Source: Pacificispira sp002696645 (GTDB taxonomy: Bacteria; Pseudomonadota; Alphaproteobacteria; UBA8366; Aestuariispiraceae). From it: a stretch of 64,000 bases of DNA. The notes below the pieces were generated by a model. The model made no database searches and was not told the origin of the DNA. It was given only the letters and a program-made list of their open reading frames with translations. The stretch lies in NCBI RefSeq assembly GCF_048892425.1, contig NZ_JBLZHU010000007.1:1-64000 (forward strand), read 5' to 3'. Shown here in pieces: positions 60,793-64,000 of this stretch. The position numbers and the translations under genes are program-made. Each line of letters starts with the position of its first letter. Position 1 is the first letter of the stretch.

Positions 60793-63717
60793 ATGACCAA
60801 TAGCCAGTTTGATCGTCTGACCCTGGACGATTTGGAAATCCGGGAGGATTTCATTCGTCGCCATATTGGGCCGGGTCAGTCCCAGATCCGCGAAATGCTG
60901 ACGACACTGGGCTATCCGTCGATTGAGGCCCTGCTGCAGGCAACGGTTCCCGCCTCCATCCGATTGGACGAGCCGCTGAACCTGCCCCCGGCCACCAGCG
61001 AGCGCCGCACCCTGTCAGACCTGCGCCGCATATCTGAGCGGAACGAGGTGTTCACCACCATGATCGGCATGGGCTATTACGGCACCGTCACGCCACCGGT
61101 CATCCTGCGCAATGTTCTGGAAAACCCCGGCTGGTACACGGCCTATACACCCTATCAGGCGGAGGTGAGCCAGGGTCGCCTGGAAGCTCTGTTGAACTAT
61201 CAACAGATGATCATCGACCTGACCGGCATGGAAATCGCCAATGCATCCCTGTTGGATGAGGGAACCGCCGCAGCCGAAGCCATGGCCATGGCCCATCGGG
61301 TGGGTAAGACGAAATCCGATGCCTTCTTTGTCGATAATGACGTGCATCCCCAGACTTTAGCGGTCCTGAAAACCCGCGCACAAGCGATGGGCATGACGAT
61401 TGTGCAGGGGGACGCCTTCACCGATCTGGAAGCAGCCGATGTTTTCGGTGCCTTGGTGCAATATCCAGGATCATCGGGACAGGTGCGTGACATTACGCAG
61501 CCCATCGAACAGATTCAGGCCAAGGGCGGGCTTGCCGTCATTGCCAGTGACCTGATGGCCATGGTGATGCTGAAATCCCCTGGCGAGTTCGGGGCCGATA
61601 TCGTGGTGGGATCCGCCCAGAGATTTGGCGTCCCCATGGGCTATGGCGGCCCGCATGCAGCCTTCTTTGCGACCAAGGATGTCTATAAGCGCCAATGCCC
61701 CGGACGCATCATTGGCGTGTCGGTGGATGCCGAAGGCAAGAAAGCCCTGCGTATGGCGCTGCAAACCCGTGAACAGCATATCCGACGAGAAAAGGCGACC
61801 AGTAATATCTGCACGGCACAGGTCCTGCTGGCCGTTATCGCCGGATTCTTCGGGGTCTATCACGGTCCAGACGGTCTGTACCGCATCGCGCGTCGCATTC
61901 ACCGCAAGGCCCAGATCGTGGCCGAAGGGCTGCGGCGCATGGACCATGAAATCGTGCATGATCAGTTCTTTGACACGATCCAGGTGCGCATACCAGGCCA
62001 GGCCCCGCGCATTTTGGCAAAGGCGAAAGAAGCCCGCATTAATCTGCGCTTTGTCGATGCGGATACAATCGGAATTTCCGTCGATGAAGTCACCAAGAAG
62101 GCCAATATCCAAGACCTGTTAAGGGTGTTTTCATCCAAGGCCGACAGCCTTTTCAATGTCTCCACCCTGGACAAGGATGCGGGCGACGACATCATCCCCC
62201 ATGCGATGCGCCGCGTGCCAGACAGCTTTATGACCCATCCCGTTTTCAACATGTATCATGGCGAAACGGAAATGCTGCGCTATATCCGCTGGCTGGCAGC
62301 GAAGGATATCGCGCTGGATCGGTCGATGATCCCGCTGGGGTCCTGCACCATGAAACTGAATGCAACGACGGAGATGATCCCCGTCACCTGGCGGCATTTC
62401 GCGCATTTGCATCCTTTTGCTCCACTGGAACAGGCCCAGGGCTATCAGCAACTGTTTGAAGATCTGGAAGAATGGCTGTGCGAAATCACCGGCTATGACG
62501 CGCTGTCCCTGATGCCCAATGCGGGCAGTCAGGGGGAATATGCGGGCCTGCTGACAATCCGCAAATATCACGAAACCCGCGGCGATACCCAGCGCACGAT
62601 CTGCCTGATCCCCTCTTCCGCCCATGGCACCAATCCGGCCAGCGCGATCATGGCGGGCATGGAGGTCAAGGTCGTCAAATGTGACGATCACGGCAATGTC
62701 GATCTGGAAGACCTGAAGGCCAAAGCGGAACAATACTCCGACACGCTGGCGGCGATCATGGTCACTTATCCGTCCACCCATGGCGTGTTTGAAGAAACTA
62801 TTGAGGATATCTGCGCCCTGATCCATTCCCATGGCGGTCAAGTCTATGTCGATGGGGCCAATCTGAATGCCATGGTCGGCATCTGTAAGCCCGGCAAATT
62901 CGGGGCAGATGTCAGCCATTTGAACCTGCATAAGACCTTCTGCATCCCCCATGGTGGCGGTGGTCCCGGCATGGGACCAATTGGCGTGAAACGGCATCTG
63001 GCCCCCTTCTTGCCGTCCCATCCCATGGTTGAAGGCCTGAACCCCTATGCCCATGAGGGGGAGCCGATTGGCCCCGTTTCTGCCGCGCCCTGGGGATCGG
63101 CCAGCATTCTACCCATCGTCTGGGCCTATATCCGCATGATGGGACCCAAGGGTCTGCGCCAAGCGACGGAAATCGCCATTCTGAATGCGAACTACATCGC
63201 CAAGCGGTTGGAGGATCATTACCCGATCCTCTATAAGGGCCGCAATGGTACGGTGGCCCACGAATGCATCGTTGATTGTCGCGCGTTTAAGGACAGTTGC
63301 GGCATCACCGTGGAAGACATCGCCAAGCGTTTGGTCGATTATGGCTTCCACGCGCCGACCATGTCCTGGCCCGTGCCGGAAACCATGATGATTGAGCCGA
63401 CCGAAAGCGAGGCGAAACGGGAATTGGACCGGTTCTGTGACGCAATGATCCAGATCCGCCAGGAAATCCGCGATGTGGAAAGCGGTGCATCAGACCGGGA
63501 TATCAACCCGCTGACCGATGCGCCCCACACCCATCACCTGCTGATGTCAGACCCCTGGCCCAAACCCTACAGCAAGGAAGTCGCCTATTTCCCCCTGCCC
63601 GCCACCCGCGACGACAAATACTGGCCCCCCGTCGCGCGCATCGACAATGTGGCAGGCGATAGAAACCTGGTCTGCACCTGCCCCCCAATGGAGGCCTATC
63701 AGGAGGCGGCCGAGTGA
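60793..63717 (+). CDS. gcvP: Glycine dehydrogenase (decarboxylating), P protein, single chain
   Basis: A 974-residue PLP enzyme that decarboxylates glycine and loads the H protein. It has two homologous halves, corresponding to GcvPA and GcvPB fused as in E. coli. The PLP lysine is K714 in NLHKTFCIPHGGGGPGMGPIGV; other blocks are FIRRHIGPG near the N-terminus, SLLDEGTAAAEAMAMA, and GSCTMKLNATTEM. It ends the gcvTHP operon, downstream of the riboswitch. Complete length. Confidence 0.97.
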   Translation: MTNSQFDRLTLDDLEIREDFIRRHIGPGQSQIREMLTTLGYPSIEALLQATVPASIRLDEPLNLPPATSERRTLSDLRRISERNEVFTTMIGMGYYGTVTPPVILRNVLENPGWYTAYTPYQAEVSQGRLEALLNYQQMIIDLTGMEIANASLLDEGTAAAEAMAMAHRVGKTKSDAFFVDNDVHPQTLAVLKTRAQAMGMTIVQGDAFTDLEAADVFGALVQYPGSSGQVRDITQPIEQIQAKGGLAVIASDLMAMVMLKSPGEFGADIVVGSAQRFGVPMGYGGPHAAFFATKDVYKRQCPGRIIGVSVDAEGKKALRMALQTREQHIRREKATSNICTAQVLLAVIAGFFGVYHGPDGLYRIARRIHRKAQIVAEGLRRMDHEIVHDQFFDTIQVRIPGQAPRILAKAKEARINLRFVDADTIGISVDEVTKKANIQDLLRVFSSKADSLFNVSTLDKDAGDDIIPHAMRRVPDSFMTHPVFNMYHGETEMLRYIRWLAAKDIALDRSMIPLGSCTMKLNATTEMIPVTWRHFAHLHPFAPLEQAQGYQQLFEDLEEWLCEITGYDALSLMPNAGSQGEYAGLLTIRKYHETRGDTQRTICLIPSSAHGTNPASAIMAGMEVKVVKCDDHGNVDLEDLKAKAEQYSDTLAAIMVTYPSTHGVFEETIEDICALIHSHGGQVYVDGANLNAMVGICKPGKFGADVSHLNLHKTFCIPHGGGGPGMGPIGVKRHLAPFLPSHPMVEGLNPYAHEGEPIGPVSAAPWGSASILPIVWAYIRMMGPKGLRQATEIAILNANYIAKRLEDHYPILYKGRNGTVAHECIVDCRAFKDSCGITVEDIAKRLVDYGFHAPTMSWPVPETMMIEPTESEAKRELDRFCDAMIQIRQEIRDVESGASDRDINPLTDAPHTHHLLMSDPWPKPYSKEVAYFPLPATRDDKYWPPVARIDNVAGDRNLVCTCPPMEAYQEAAE

Positions 63718-63753
63718 AATAGGGTCAACATCCGGCTATAGCCATGCTCTGAG

Positions 63754-64000
63754 TTAAGCGCGCTGAATCTGCACCACAGCGGCGCGCCATTTCCATTGAT
63801 CCGCAAAGTCTTCAGAGCCTTCGCCGTATGGCCAGTTTTTATCATGTTCAAAGTCATGGGATTTTGAAACTTCGGCTGTGACTTTTAGCGTTGCGCGACG
63901 ACCATCCCCCAAGAACGTCTCGGCCTTTTCTTTCAAAAATTGTTCCGTTCTTTTCTTCAGAAGTTGATCGCCTTCCCTTTTGCCAATTTCTAAATCTTCT
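63754..64000 (-). CDS. Unidentified protein, N-terminus cut by window edge
   Basis: The last 82 codons of a minus-strand gene are open to the right edge. The visible part begins EDLEIGKREGDQLLKKRTEQFLKEKAETFLG, a charged, helical stretch rich in Lys and Glu, then LKVTAEVSKSHDFEHDKNWPYGEG and WKWRAAVVQIQRA at the end. No family is recognised. It is convergent with gcvP (36 bases apart). Confidence 0.6.
   Translation of the reverse strand, partial: EDLEIGKREGDQLLKKRTEQFLKEKAETFLGDGRRATLKVTAEVSKSHDFEHDKNWPYGEGSEDFADQWKWRAAVVQIQRA

Overview
The window reads as chromosomal DNA of an alphaproteobacterium with moderately high GC. The evidence is the order rpoZ - rsh - DUF2062 - acpS - lepB - rnc - era, the ispH - thrB - rnhA run, a single-chain GcvP behind a tandem glycine riboswitch, and intergenic palindromes of the TCATTCCCGCGCAGGCGGGAATCC and TTAGAGCA...TGCTCTAA type. 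I cannot name the genus. No rRNA, tRNA or CRISPR array was seen. A 95-base run of N at 14481-14575 lies between two identical 132-bp copies of the rsh start, which looks like an unmerged contig overlap.

Layout. 1-8.1 kb: the start of a possible transposase at the left edge, the AmmeMemoRadiSam trio (amrS divergent from amrB-amrA), a lone form-II CoxL-like molybdoenzyme subunit, cysQ, a nucleoside deoxyribosyltransferase, and on the minus strand a class II aldolase and a PhyH/EctD-like dioxygenase. 8.2-13.4 kb: a membrane-bound class III cyclase overlapping DUF2007 and a methyltransferase gene; then, convergent across a 35-bp repeat cluster, NYN - UDGb - mtnP. 13.8-22 kb: a housekeeping run (rpoZ, rsh, DUF2062, acpS, lepB, rnc, era, trmJ-like, agmatinase family).

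22-41.3 kb: a type VI secretion (T6SS) locus, almost entirely on the minus strand. One operon encodes a SPOR protein, TssJ, TssK, TssL, TssM and TssA. A second block holds ClpV, VgrG, a MORN-2 repeat protein, a histidine kinase and a PAAR tip protein, with an old-yellow-enzyme gene between the blocks. tssB, tssC, hcp, tssE, tssF and tssG are not here, so a working machine needs genes from elsewhere. The most striking item is the kinase at 33597-34850: its N-terminal membrane domain closely matches the ethylene-binding domain of plant ETR1 and keeps the copper-ligand Cys and His and other key residues. This suggests an ethylene-sensing (or related small-ligand) kinase inside a T6SS locus. A DUF559 endonuclease-fold gene flanked by direct copies of a G/C-rich palindromic element sits between clpV and vgrG.

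41.3-64 kb: a 218-bp tandem repeat array, a FAD amine/amino-acid oxidoreductase, a GST, glnE, a large YhdP/AsmA-like protein, a PhyH dioxygenase overlapping a DddQ/DddL-type DMSP-lyase-family cupin, sufE, a ureohydrolase-like protein that has lost one metal-ligand histidine paired with a MarR regulator that seems to start at ATT, the rnhA/thrB/ispH run, a double-CDGSH protein, a lipoprotein, an AbrB-type membrane protein, and the riboswitch-controlled gcvT-gcvH-gcvP genes. The right edge cuts a short unidentified gene.
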